NCBI GenBank assembly: GCA_020205615.1
Contig: CM035168.1
Coordinates: 4,158,237-4,222,236, forward strand
Origin: Panax quinquefolius
Lineage: Eukaryota > Streptophyta > Magnoliopsida > Apiales > Araliaceae
Direction: 5' to 3'
Length of the DNA: 64,000 nt
Below, one piece after another: positions 1-11,640 of this stretch (positions are counted from its first letter, which is position 1; the number at the start of each line of letters is the position of its first letter). A program made the position numbers and the translations under genes. The notes beneath the pieces were generated by a model. The model did no database searches and was not told the origin of the DNA. It saw only the letters and a list, made by a program, of their open reading frames with translations.

Positions 1-1
1 T

Positions 2-106
2 AATCTAGTAGATTTGTTCAGCAAAGCATTACCAACTACAATGTTTGTAGGATTCAGTCGCAATATTGGAATGCGACAGCTGAAGGACTTAAGGATACAT
101 TCATGA
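2..106 (+). mobile_element. Copia polyprotein C-terminal end (RNase H tail), 5' cut by window
   Basis: An open frame enters from the left edge and ends at a TGA (104-106). It reads as the tail of a Ty1/Copia RNase H, with the LVDLFSKALPT motif followed by an IGMRQLKDL-type end. In autonomous Copia elements this is the last domain of Gag-Pol and removes the RNA strand of the RNA-DNA hybrid during reverse transcription. A purine-rich tract (about 224-236) and an LTR follow at the expected distance. Only 34 codons are visible, so intactness of the element cannot be judged. Confidence 0.8.
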
Positions 107-223
107 GAGGGAGCTAATACGCGCTGCACTCTTTTTCCCTTAACCAAAATTTTTTCCCATTGGATTTTTCCTGGTAAGATTTTTAATGAGGCAGCTTTCT
201 ATGCGTATGGCTATACAATAGAC

Positions 224-236
224 ATCCAAGGGGGAG
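224..236 (+). other. Polypurine tract of the Copia element
   Basis: The run CCAAGGGGGAG lies directly before an LTR that opens with TGTTATA. This is the usual plus-strand priming site of Copia elements, and its position after the RNase H tail supports the call. Confidence 0.7.
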
Positions 237-543
237 TGTTATAAAATTATAACATATATATTTATGGATGTATAGATTAATATTTTTATATATTTATGAA
301 TGTCTAGATTTATATTTAATTGTAATGATCTTTGGTATTATGAAACTCCCATGTTCATTAAATTTTAAAATTCATAACTTTTGAGTTTTGTAACTTCCAA
401 GTCCATATATCTATAAATAAGAGCATTATAAAAGAGAATGTGATATATACAAAATATAATGAGGATACTCTCTTTCTTCTAATCATCTTTATTCTTAATT
501 TTAGTAATCTCTTTGTTCTTAATTTTAGTAATCTTTTATAACA
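237..543 (+). mobile_element. Copia 3' LTR
   Basis: The LTR opens with TGTTATA at 237, directly after the polypurine tract, and can be closed at TATAACA (537-543), which makes a 7-bp terminal inverted repeat and a length of about 307 bp. The right end is my choice: a tRNA-Met-like primer-binding motif lies 41 bp further on, so the true end could be nearer 584. No target-site duplication can be tested because the other LTR lies outside the window. Confidence 0.6.
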
Positions 544-584
544 CTTTCAATATTATGATTAATTTGGACTCGAATTGTTATATA

Positions 585-600
585 TGGTATCAGAATTGAC
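585..600 (+). other. Primer-binding-site-like motif after the Copia LTR
   Basis: TGGTATCAGA is the usual plant LTR-retrotransposon motif complementary to the 3' end of initiator tRNA-Met. It is expected after a 5' LTR, whereas the neighbouring LTR is preceded by a polypurine tract and so is a 3' LTR. It may be chance, a remnant of a tandem element, or the start of another copy. Confidence 0.4.
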
Positions 601-816
601 TTTTGAAAACTCGAGATAAGAACATGAAGGAATTATCCTATAATGAATAGAGAGACAAAAATATGAATTGTATGTGACTTTGTATTTAATTAAGTGAGAG
701 AATTTTTAACACACCAATCCCACATCGTAATATGCGCATATAAGGACTCATGGCCATCTAGGCGAGTTTGTGCCCCACTAAGATGTTAAAAAAAATATTA
801 TTGAGCAAGCACATTG
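601..816. other. Unassigned AT-rich spacer
   Basis: No coding potential or terminal repeat was recognised between the Copia tail and the TIR element. Confidence 0.4.
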
Positions 817-1518
817 AGGGTGTATTTGATTAGCTCTTAACGCCTCTTAATTGGAGTGTCTCTGATTCGGTCAGAGGCAAAACATGTTTGGTAAAAAAAA
901 TTTGCCTCTTAATACCTCTTAATCGATTAGACATAAAATTAAACATTAACCATTTAGAGGCACATCTGAATGAGTTTATACTTTTTTGGACAAAAATACC
1001 CTCTTCAATATCTTCTACCAGATTAACCAAATGTTGGGCTTACATCTTCTACACGTCGAAGCACACCACCATGCTTGGATGGAATGGTGATATGATCAAT
1101 CTTGTGACGATGCAAGTCCTTCACCTTAACAAACACAAAGACAGAAAGAGTTGTTAGAAATGTGCTAACTAATCTATCATCTTTAAAAAGTTTAAATTGA
1201 AACTTTAAATTATAGTTACAGGAAAAACAAAAAAAAAGTACTTAACTACTCTAAAATGGTCCTGCAAATAATGAGGATGAAAACTCCATCCTTGCAAAAG
1301 TCAAGTGACTTATAGGATTCATATGTCATACCAGATTAATTTCCTTTTTGTACACAAAATTAATTTCCTTTTTGTGCACAAAATTAATTTTTTTTTGCCT
1401 TATAAAAGGGCCAAGTAATTTTGCCTTTTGGATATTCAAAACAGTATGATGGATTGAACGAAATATAAGGATGGTGATAATGAAGAAAGAGAAAAAGAGT
1501 TGTTCTTTTTTTGCTTTG

Positions 1519-1569
<51 letters not shown>

Positions 1570-1735
1570 TGTTCAGAGGGTTAAAATGATAAAATATTGT
1601 TATTCAGACATTTAAAAAAAAAATTATCAAACAATATTTTTTTATTCAGATACAATTTTATTCAGACGCTCTATATTATTTAGACGTCTAAACTGTTCAG
1701 GTCTTAACACTTAATTTTATCAAACACCATCTAAG
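817..1735. mobile_element. Non-autonomous TIR DNA transposon, superfamily uncertain
   Basis: The left end (GAGGGTGTATTTGATTAGC, then TTAACGCC) matches imperfectly the reverse complement of the right end near 1690-1735 (GATGGTGTTTGATAAAATT, then TTAAGACC). Internal copies of a TTCAGA-type motif cluster at both ends. The two small open frames inside overlap on opposite strands and look like nothing known. Size and structure suit a hAT-like or Mutator-like non-autonomous element, but I could not define the target duplication, so the borders are within about 10 bp at best. Confidence 0.4.
1519..1566. repeat. (AT)n microsatellite
   Basis: Uninterrupted AT dinucleotides, inside the TIR element. 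Confidence 0.95.
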
Positions 1736-2401
1736 CCTTATTACGTTATAATTTGCTTTGAATTCGTATTTTGACTTAAATTGTTATAAGTTTGGTGTGT
1801 GATGCGGGTAGACGAATTATTTAAAACTCTAAAGTTTTGATAAAAACGTTATAATAAAAGAAAATTAAAAATAACATCTGCTTACACAATTATAAAGTAA
1901 TTTTTTAAAAATAAAAGACTAAACATAATTGCACATAAGTAATTATGTCAAAGTGTGAGGTTAGACTTTTCAAAAAATAATAATTCAATAATGGAAGAAT
2001 AATTTTGTGCATTGTGATTTGATTAAAAGTACATGCACATAAACCATATATTTTTGCGTTTTGCAAAAGTATTTTTTGTTAAATTTTCTACTTACTAAAA
2101 GTAATTTTATAAAGTCACCAAACATTAAAATGTTTTTAAATTTAATTCAAAAGTAATTTTATTCTATCACACTACTCACTAAATGAGCTCGAAGTATATG
2201 TCTCTTCACAGTAACGGAATTAAAACATTTTTAGAGAATGATTAAAATACATTAGTAAAAAAAATTATTTATTAACGTTTGGAGTGCTTCTTTAAAATTT
2301 ATTTTATCTAATTATAGTATTTCACAACATCCTATTCCAACTTTTGTTAACCTTTAAATTGTGAGTCTAATACTTTTAAATACATATACATACACACACA
2401 C

Positions 2402-2444
<43 letters not shown>

Positions 2445-3026
2445 GTTTAATTTTTTCCAAATTATGGGACTATTAATCAGACTTTAAAATTTTTAGTCAA
2501 CTGAATTTTCTAGTTGAAAGACCTAAAAAATATTCTAATTGAAAGCCAAAGCTAGTAACTATTAAATTCAGAGGAAAATCCCAAAAATTAAGGAGAGCCA
2601 AAGGCAATAGAATCCATGAAGTCCCAATGGCGGTAAATGTGACTAATTATAATTAGGATTAAATGTTTTTTAAGTCACTCTACTTTATGTTAATTTATAA
2701 ATGGGTCACTGAACTTTTTTTTTCTTATAGTCATGCAACTCACGGTACTAGATTTTTCTAACAGAAAATTAAAAAAAACCGTTATATGCTTTAACTTTAA
2801 CGGAAAAAGACAGCTAAACTGTTGAGTTGTAAAAAAAAGAGCTGATGTTGCAGTGATTATGTGGATTTTGAGGAAAATTTTTATGAAAAAATGAAAAAAA
2901 TATTTTAAAGTATAATATAAATTTAAAAAGTGTGCCAAAAAACAAGAAAATAAATAAAAAATATATTTAATTATTTTTGTAATTAATATCAAATAAAATT
3001 TTATTTATAATTAAGTTATTTATAAA
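1736..3026. other. AT-rich non-coding stretch
   Basis: No gene recognised. It holds a (TA)n run at 2404-2441. The part from about 2650 resembles degraded repeat DNA but has no clear termini. The 100-codon frame on the minus strand at 2690-2992 is low-complexity and unlikely to be coding. Confidence 0.5.
2404..2441. repeat. (TA)n microsatellite
   Basis: Uninterrupted TA dinucleotides. Confidence 0.95.
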
Positions 3027-3217
3027 ATAAAAAAATCTAAAAATATGCTAATTAAAATTAAGGAGAATGTAAAATATATTTAGGGAAATGAGCTCGTAAA
3101 CATACCATATTTTCTGATTTTATTATAATTTTTGATTTTATTATAATTTTTTCATTTCTCCTTAAATATATTTCACATTCCCCTTAATTTTAATTAGAAT
3201 ATTTTTAAAAAATTTAA
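3027..3217. repeat. Fold-back (MITE-like) inverted repeat
   Basis: Two arms of at least 44 bp (about 3047-3090 and 3151-3196) are nearly perfect reverse complements and share CTAATTAAAATTAAGG and ATATATTT blocks. Weaker pairing extends outwards by another 15-20 bp. The loop is about 60 bp and AT-rich. It is probably a small fold-back element; no TSD was resolved. Confidence 0.6.
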
Positions 3218-3558
3218 AATGTTAACAAACCATTGATTTTCTTTCCTACTAATTATAATATGATGATCAAAACTTTTAAACACAACTTATAAGTTAGTTG
3301 TTTTTCACTATTAAGATGTTTCACAATCACTTGTTTTTGATTTATAAGTTGAGTTTTAAGTTAAAAAATAACTAATTATTTGTAACTTATTTAAAAATAA
3401 TTTATAAGTCATTTTAAAATAAGTTAGTTTGATCAAATATAATGTTTATTTTGCCTCTTCTATTTTACTTTTTTTTATTAATGTCATTTTTAGTAATTTT
3501 ATATTTATTTTAATTTAGAATGACCGTCATTATGAGCTGAATACCTTCATAACTTGTT
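3218..3558. other. AT-rich spacer
   Basis: Nothing recognisable apart from short inverted words around 3270-3370 (repeats of ACTTATAAGTT type). Confidence 0.4.
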
Positions 3559-4082
3559 TTAGGAGGGTGTATTCAATTAAGATTTTTAAAGACTTTTTTT
3601 AAGTGACCGACTTTTGTAGAATTTGTAAATTTTAATGACTTTAAAGACTTTAAAGACTTTTTTAAAATGACTTTTATAGACTCCATGAAATAAGTGACAG
3701 ACTTTAATACTTTTTACAAAGATTTTGATAGACTTTTGTATACTTTTAATGTATCTTGTAGCTTATATTAATTGTTAATTAGCCCATGTGTACAACCTCT
3801 CACTCTTTTTTATGAACTACAGGAAATCTCATTATTTCATTAAATTATTGTGGCGTGAGATTTTATATATGTTGAAAGCATTCATATTATTTTACTCATT
3901 TCATGATAAATTTGGATACTCGAATACGAATAAAACTTTAGAAGCTACAGACGCAACACAAAAATTAAGCTCACTTTTCATTGAACTATATATATTATAT
4001 TTGCGTATGATTTTTTAGTATGAGTATTAAACTCTGTTTTTCACAAAATAATATGACAATGAAAATCTATATGATCGCAAAA

Positions 4083-5096
4083 TAATAGGACTGATGTGTC
4101 CCTCCCCTCCGCATTTGAAGCATATTATAGGTGGTCGTTCTCCTTCCTTAACAACGGGTCTTTGATGTATCGACGCTCTTCCATCATTGTTGAATCTCCT
4201 CTTCTTGAAATATCCATTCTTATAGTTTTGGCCATGATTACCACCGAAGTGGTTACCATTTCTGACATGTTCATTCCCTCCACGCTTATTATCACCGCTT
4301 CGATGACTGCTATCACTAGTATTATCATTTCACGCCACCGCTCTCTTTTGGTTGGTTGACTCATTATCGCGCTCCAATAATCGAGCCCTATTAACAACAT
4401 CCGAATACAAACACGTTTTGAGAGATAAGATATTGACGTATCTCGGGTTTCAAACCTCTTAGAAACATTCGCGTCATTCTCTCCTCATTATCAACTAAAT
4501 GGGACGCCTTGGACAACTCGCAAACTTGGCTTCAGATCTTTGCGACACGGCCATGGCTCCATCTTGATGAACTCTACCTCTTTTCGTGTGACGAATACTT
4601 TCGGAAAGTACTTGTCGTTGAACAATTCTTGAAACTTCTCCCAAGTCATCTTCAATGCGGCGGAGTTTGAAAGTACGTTTACGATTCCCACGATGTCCAA
4701 CTGCGCCAGACGCAACACATGAAGGTGGCAAGGGAACCTTTGCTCCCTGAGCATCCCAAGACATCAAATATCTTGCAGATCTACTTTATCCACGTCTCAC
4801 TTTAAGTGATTTTGGCTCTCCAAAAAACTCCGGTGGTCCCATTCTTTGAAGGCGCTTAGTGATGACCGTCAGAGAGTTACAAGTGTTTCCACCTGCATTT
4901 TGTACAGAGCAGCTCTTGCCTGATGTTGCATGAATTGCATAAAGCCTTTGAACATTCCATCGTTCATCATCTGGTCAGTGTTGTTGTTTGCCTAAGGATT
5001 GTCTCCTTCCTGATGCACATTATCTTGATTATTGATTTGTGGAGACTCAACGGTCTCCTGTGCTCCATTGCTAATCTCAACATTCTCGGATGCCAT
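4083..5096 (-). pseudogene. G1: Gypsy gag remnant (minus strand)
   Basis: Read on the minus strand, a start codon at 5096 opens MASENVEIS, the same Gag N-terminus as in the other Gypsy copies here. A Gag core with FNDKYFPKVFVTRKEVEFI lies around 4560-4660. A CCHC-type knuckle start, CFKCGGEGHI, lies at 4093-4122. Gag packages element RNA in cytoplasmic particles. The frame is broken several times, and the sequence stops at about 4082 inside the knuckle, where it meets PIF-like DNA, so protease and pol are absent. Unlike G2 and G4, this copy keeps the segment between the basic FKKRR stretch and the knuckle. Confidence 0.75.
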
Positions 5097-5260
5097 TTTC
5101 AAATATTGCCACAAAACAAGGGTTAATTAACATATCACATATTATCCCTATACTCTGACCGACCAATTAAATAACAAATAAATTTAGGTAGGTCATACTA
5201 GCGAAGGAATTCCACGTCTCTCCCCTCCTAGATCTTGTCTCACATCTCAGCCAAGGTTCA

Positions 5261-5283
5261 TATCCCTAAGCTTTGATACCAAC
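5261..5283 (-). other. G1 primer-binding site
   Basis: The minus strand reads GTTGGTATCAAAGCTTAGGG directly after the LTR end. This is complementary to the tRNA-Met 3' end, as in plant chromoviruses. Confidence 0.75.
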
Positions 5284-8159
5284 TGTGACGCCCCCAAAAT
5301 AATTATACATCACCCATCTTGAGTCGCCAAAAACATGGTACAAAATTTTAATACAACTTAATTATACAACAGTCATGTAAAATACGACAAAACATATGCT
5401 GTGAGTTTTAATACAAATATTGTCATCTAGACAATATCCACACTCAATTAAGTCTTCATTACATTTATTATCGCACTATTTAACAGAATAGTAAGGAATA
5501 CTAATGCTATTATCTGGACCGTCACTTCGTTCCCCGACTAGTCCCTGCTACGTTCTCATTTCCTGAAGAGAACAATGAAAGTAAAAGGGTGAGCTCAACT
5601 AGCCCAGTAAAAATATTATGACTAAGATAATACAGAATAAATTATAGTTAGCCTTCAACAATGTTAAATTGATACTATATAACAAACATCAAGTTTAACT
5701 GCAGTGGAATAAGCAATCCATTAAAAGAGTCAAGTAGAGAATAAAATCTACTATCTTTTATGATTTAAAAGGTTTTTCATCACTTTTATCATTGGGACTC
5801 GAATTTTAATAAATAATCCACATCATCCTCCACTACTACCAAAGATATTCATTAGTATCACAACCACAAATTATCCATGCACTACGGGTCAAGGATATTC
5901 GTGTATTCATCAATGGTCATGATCATGCCAAAAACTGTCTATCAATGCACTACGGGCCAATGAGGACTTTTTCCACATCATTTATAACATTACGGTCATG
6001 ATTATACCGAATAATCCCTGGTCATAATCATACCAAGTCCATCTATGCACAACTGGCCACAGATGACTTTCAACATAATATAAGCATGAGGATGATGACA
6101 ATGATATAAGAATTCAATAAAACAAGTTCAAGAATTAATTTATCCAGAATTCAATAACGTCCAAATTGTCAACATGATATCGCTTTGTAGAGAGTAAAAT
6201 TTAAGAATGCTCGGAAGAATATTTCCATGAAAAGAGATCTTTGGATGAAGCAAGAATATCAAGGATATTCCACTAATTTTATGGAATATAGAAGCCAAAA
6301 CTTTGATCAACTGAGTATAATAAAGAATGGAATAACAAAAGAAATCACCAGGCATGCGATAGACCGCACAAACAGGTTATTCCAACAGAGAAATAAATAA
6401 CGGAACCGGTCACGCAGAACGCATACTGAGGATATTCCAGCGTAATAATAAATAACGGAACGAAGTCGAGCAAAATTAAGACCGATGCAGGATGTTCCAA
6501 TGTAATAATAAATAACGGAACTGTGTCATGCGTAAAACGCACGCATGAATGTTCCAACAGAATAATAAAGAATGGAATAACGAGAAGAATTTCACCGTGT
6601 ATGCGGTACTTCACATGGACGAAGTTATTCTAACATAATAATAAAGAATGGAATAATGAAAGAATTTCATCAAGTATAGGGTAGTCCCACGATACAAAGT
6701 TATTCCAATGAAAAATAAAGAATGGAATAATGGAAGAATTTCACCATGTATGCGGTACTTGCAGATGACAAAGTTATTCCAACATAATAATAAAGAATAG
6801 AATAATGTAAGAATTTCACCAAGTATAGAGTAGTCCAGCAGATACAAAGTTATTCCAATGAATAATAAAAATGGAATTACGAAGTTCTCTTCATGAATAC
6901 AAAAGAAATAATACCCCTTACCTTAGAACAAACCTGGATATAGAGTATCAAGTAGCGAGAATACTTTTCTTCTTTCTCTCTATAGTTTCTCTCTCAGAGT
7001 TTCAATTGAATTCAGAAGAAATAATGAAGGAATGAGCTTCTATTTATAGGAGAATGGACTAAATAGTAACTAATTTCTGAAGCGGTCCGAGATTGATTTA
7101 CTTTTTAAACGAGACGGCCTAGATTGGTTCATTATAAAATATTCTAATAAAATAAAATCTTTTATATAAAATATAATATATTCTATTTATAATCTAATAA
7201 AACGAATAACTTTATAAAAGTATTTTGTTTTATATAAAAAGATTTTACTATGCAGAGCACTATGCAAACACTATGCATAATAAAATATAATATATTCTAT
7301 TTATAGTCTAATAAAACGTAAAAAACTTTATAAAAGTATTACGTTTTATATAAAAATATTTTACTATGCAAAATAGTATGCATAATAGAATATAATATAT
7401 TCTATTTATAGTCTAATAAAACGAATAACTTTATAAAATTATTCTGTTTTATATAAAAAGGTTTTCTGTTTTATTACATTAATAATACTAATAAAACAAA
7501 ACTTCATCATCATTATTATAATTCTCACTATTAATCGACCAGGTCGTTCCCAAGAACGAGGGGGCTTTCCAATAAGGATTTCTCCCTATTGGCGCGCAAT
7601 TAGGTGACCAAACCTCTCCTTGGCAGAACTTCTAGACATCGTTAATATTACAAATAATAATATTAATAACTTCGTCTTCTCAATTATTGATTTAATAATA
7701 TATAAAATATCGACAATAATTGAATCAATTAACGTGACATACTATGCAACAATTACTGAAGCAATTATTGAACAAAACTGAGTGACTTCTCACGTAAGCA
7801 TCAATAATCAATATCGTGTGCTACTATGCAACCACGCGTATTCCTGTACTTTTAACACCGGGTGTTTCAACAATTAACGATAAAACTTCTGTCGTTATTT
7901 TCATAAAATATTTTTTATCGTTTTCTCAATCCGACAATAATTCTGTTGTAGGGTCCACCAATGATTGTGCCATCGTACAAATATTACCTGTTAAAATGAA
8001 TATTCCCTGACCAATCGAATATTATATAAAAACTTGCGTACTATGCAAAATTTATAACTATTACCCACAACTATAACATTATATCAAATTCATTCCATAA
8101 TATTCAAAAATGATAATTATAGAAAATTCATCTTTATTCATAAAAGTTGGGGTCTTACA
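5284..8159 (-). mobile_element. G1 Gypsy 5' LTR (minus strand)
   Basis: On the minus strand the LTR starts TGTAAGACCCCAACTTTTAT at 8159 and ends GGGGGCGTCACA at 5284, about 2.88 kb. It is followed on that strand by the primer-binding site and gag. It holds the hairpin subrepeat array (about 6343-6900) and the paired GGTATGATTATGACC / GGTATAATCATGACC block (about 5985-6040). Directly outside its start (8160 onwards) is the interior of another, forward LTR, so G1 was inserted in, or fused to, that LTR. The remainder of G1 is missing. Confidence 0.85.
6343..6900 (-). repeat. Hairpin subrepeat array in G1 LTR
   Basis: Seven or so units of roughly 60-75 bp, each with a TTATTCCA...TGGAATAA pair as read on the minus strand. 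Homologous to the array at 11089-11640. Confidence 0.75.
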
Positions 8160-8160
8160 G

Positions 8161-9334
8161 TAGTGCAAAGATGAATTTATTAGTATGATTATGAGCAGGA
8201 ATTGTGATATGGTATAACCATAATTTTTGATGTTTCAGGTGAAGATAGGTGATGAAAATTATCTTCGTCCTGGGTGCGAATAGTAATTTAGAATCACAAT
8301 TATGATTATGAGTTATTCATATGATTGTGGACAGGAATTGTTGATTGATGTTACAGGGATAAAATATTATTGGTGAACTTTTAACATGGAGAAGATAATA
8401 GATCTGATGGTCTATTTGACTCTTCTAATGGATTGCTCGTTCCGCTGCAACTATGGTTGAAAAGTTTTATCATCTACCATATGTTCTAAATCTCTGATTT
8501 ATTACTGATGAAGGTTATTGATGATGTAAATTATCTTTAGTCATGATATTCTTTACTGGGCTAGTTGTGTTCACCCTTTTTGCTTCACAATTTCTTTCAG
8601 GTAATAAGAGTGTAGCTGGGTCTTGCGAGGGTAACAAGAGAATAGAACGGTGGTCTATAGCTATTGAGGTTCTCCATAAATAGTAAGGAAATAATTTTGT
8701 ATACGTTATTTGATATTTAATTTTGGTGAACTGAATAGGGTGAGGTGAACCCAATTTTGGAATGGTGTTTTGCCACTATCATACAAGATGTCTAATGACA
8801 TACAACCTCGTGTTATCATAAGACAGGGTTGTTCACATCCACTTGCTGAGTATATCTACGAGCACTAACTATATAATCTTGGAGTTTATTTGAAATATAA
8901 TTCTCACTTGGAGACAACGGAGATAATTATATGTCAAGAGAAGACTCACCATTGGAAAGAATAAGATAGCAATCTTCTTGTTTTTCTTTGGGGACTATTG
9001 GGTCAACCAAGGATAATTCTGTGGACATATGATATATATCATAACCTAGACACATGGCCTCCCATGTACGAAGGTTTCCTTGAGCACTTCCAAAAAAATT
9101 TAATTTCTAAAACAGTTATGGACTGTACTTTTATGTAAGGTACCATTTTAAGGTTGTGGTCAAGGCACCATGAGAGTTACATACATTTGTATTAAAACTC
9201 ACATGTTTAAGCGTGGTCGATTCTCGCATTTACGCGGTTTAACAATTGTATAAATAAAGTTTATATTTGATTTTTATAGTATGATATCTGCCGACCCAGA
9301 ATGGGTCGTGTGGACCTATTTTGGGGGCGTCACA
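8161..9334 (+). mobile_element. L0: 3' part of a forward Gypsy LTR
   Basis: The sequence begins in mid-LTR with TAGTGCAAAGATGAA. It contains the landmarks seen in the other LTRs (a GGGCTAGTTG/TTCACC block, a tract before GACCCA) and ends at TTTTGGGGGCGTCACA (9334). PIF-like DNA resumes directly afterwards. It is diverged from G2 and G4, so it is a different subfamily. Its 5' part and internal region are gone. Confidence 0.7.
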
Positions 9335-9349
9335 TCATATACTATATCT

Positions 9350-9372
9350 ATATATATATATATATATATATA
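9350..9372. repeat. (TA)n microsatellite
   Basis: A short TA run at the resumption of PIF-like element A. Confidence 0.9.
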
Positions 9373-10783
9373 ATAGTAAAAATCAAAATTTACTGTTTGA
9401 TTTTTTAAAGTCATAATGAGATATTCATATAATAAAAGTTTGTGTAATTTATCTAATTTTTAATAATTTTAGTAAAAAAAAATATAATTGGTTTGTAATT
9501 TTAATAATTATATTTTCTAAAATTAGATTAATTTATATTCATTTTAAGTTAAACATTTACCGGAGAGTTTTGCGACTTTTGAATTTTTCATAAAATCTCT
9601 CTGCAATTTTTTTATTGGCAATTTGAATTTCTACCTTTGTGTTTAATATTTGGAAGTCTTTAGAAGTCTTTAGAGATGAGGTCAAACTTTGGATATGGGT
9701 TGATAGTTATAACTTTCTTCTAAAGTCTGTCAAACTCTACCATTTAATTGAAATCTAAAAAATCAATGACTTTTTAAATACCAAAAATGTGGGACCCCAA
9801 ATTTTATGAATAAAGATTTAAATTTCTCGAAATATTTTTTTCAAAATTATGGTGTAGATTTGAGATAATGTTATAGTTGTGGGTAATATTTAGAAATTTT
9901 GAAAAGTATGCAAGTTGTTATATAATATTCGATTAGTCGGGGAATATTCGTTTTAACAGGGAATATTTGTACGACGGCACAATCATTGGTGGACCCCACA
10001 ACAGAATTATTATCGGATTGAGAAAATGACAAAAATATTTTTATGAAAATAATGGCGGAAGTTTTACCATTAAATGTTGAAACACCCGGTGTTAAAAGTA
10101 CAGTAATACGCGTGGTTGCATAGTATATCACGTTATTTGATTCAATTATTGTCGATATTTTATATATTATTAAATCAATAATTGAGATAATAAAGTTATT
10201 AATATTATTATTTGCAATATTAACGATGTCTGTAAGAAGTTACGCGAGGAGAGGTTTGGTCACCTAATCAAGCGCATGATAGGAGAAATTCTTATTGGAA
10301 AGCCCCCTCTTTAATTTTCTGGGAACAACCTGGTCGATTAATATTTTAAATTATAATAATGATGATAAATGTTGTTAAATATATTGAGGTGTCTTTTTAT
10401 GAAGTCGGGAAAATTTATATATATATATATATATGAATTTTGTTTTATTAGTATTATTAATGTAATAAAATGAAAAGCTTTTTATATAAAGCAGAATACT
10501 TTTATAAAGTTATTTGTTTTATTAGACAATAATTAGAATATATTATATTTTATTATGCATAGTATTTGCATAATGCTTGCATAGTATTTTGTATAGTAAA
10601 ATCTTTTTATTTAAAACATAATATTTTTATAAAGTTATTTATTTTATTAGACAATAATTAGAATATAATATATTTTATTACGCATAGTATTTGCATAGTA
10701 CCTGCATAGTGTTTGCATAGTAAAATCTTTTTATATAAAACAGAATACTTTTATAAAGTTAATTGTTTTATTAGATTTTAAAT

Positions 10784-10819
<36 letters not shown>

Positions 10820-10852
10820 TATATTTTATTGCATAGTATCCTTTCTATTTTC

Positions 10853-10866
10853 CTATAAATAGGATG
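10853..10866 (+). promoter_or_regulatory. Candidate TATA box of G2 LTR
   Basis: CCTATAAATAGGATGC lies in the first half of the LTR. The same CTATAAATAG word, in the same context, occurs at 15689-15703 in the 3' LTR and as TATAAATAGAAG-type boxes in G3 (about 32570) and G4 (about 39350). Conservation of the position across subfamilies supports a promoter; no transcript evidence is available. Confidence 0.5.
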
Positions 10867-11088
10867 CTTAGTTAGAATTGAAAACACACCTGGAAGTTAA
10901 GAGAATTCTCCTTACATAATCTTGAAGCGTATTTCTTTAGAGTTTAAGAAAGCTTTAAGCGTAGAAGGCAAGTTTTCTTCAAGTATATCCATACCTCACC
11001 CAGGTGGAATACTCTTCTTTATAAGGTAAGGGATATTATTTGTTGTACTCGTAAAGGGTATTATTTCTTTTGTATTCATGAAGAGAAC

Positions 11089-11640
11089 TTCATTATTCCA
11101 TTCCTTATTATTCATTGGAATAACTTTGTATCTGTGGATTCTACCTATACATGGTGAAATTCTTATGTTATTCCATTCCTTATTATTATATTGAAATAAC
11201 TTGATCGAAGTACCACATCGTGGTGAAATTCTCTGTTATTCCATTCTTTATCATTCATTTGGAACATCCATGCGCATGCGTATTACGCATGACTGGTTCC
11301 ATTATTTATTATTCATTGGAATAACACATGCATGCGATTCTATCGCATGCGTGGTGAAGTCTTTTGTTATTGCATTCTCTATTATTACATTGGAATATCA
11401 CGCCGTGCGTTACGCATGACACAGTTCCATTATTTATTATTACATTGGAATAACACATACGTATGGTCTATCGCGATATGGTGAATTCTTCATTATTCCA
11501 TTCTTTATTATTATTTGGAATAACTGTCGATGTGGATTACCACATGCATGGTGAATGACCTTTAGTATTCATTTTTATTAAATTGTGGAAATGATGCATC
11601 TATACGTGGATTACCGCATATGTGAAAATCCATAGCAGTT
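11089..11640 (+). repeat. Hairpin subrepeat array in G2 5' LTR
   Basis: About eight imperfect units of roughly 70 bp. Most have a paired flank (TTATTCCA ... TGGAATAA) around a T/A-rich loop, followed by a GC-richer spacer. Several spacers fold on their own: ATGCGT-ATT-ACGCAT (11276-11290), GCATGCGAT-TCT-ATCGCATGC (11330-11350), ATGTGG-ATTA-CCACAT (11530-11545). The stem sequence differs between units while pairing is kept. The same array occurs in the G2 3' LTR (about 17820-18330, after the solo LTR), G1, G3 and G4. Confidence 0.75.

Noticed and set aside
4096..4400. Frames on both strands around 4.1-4.4 kb
   Set aside because: Out-of-frame readings of the G1 gag knuckle region.
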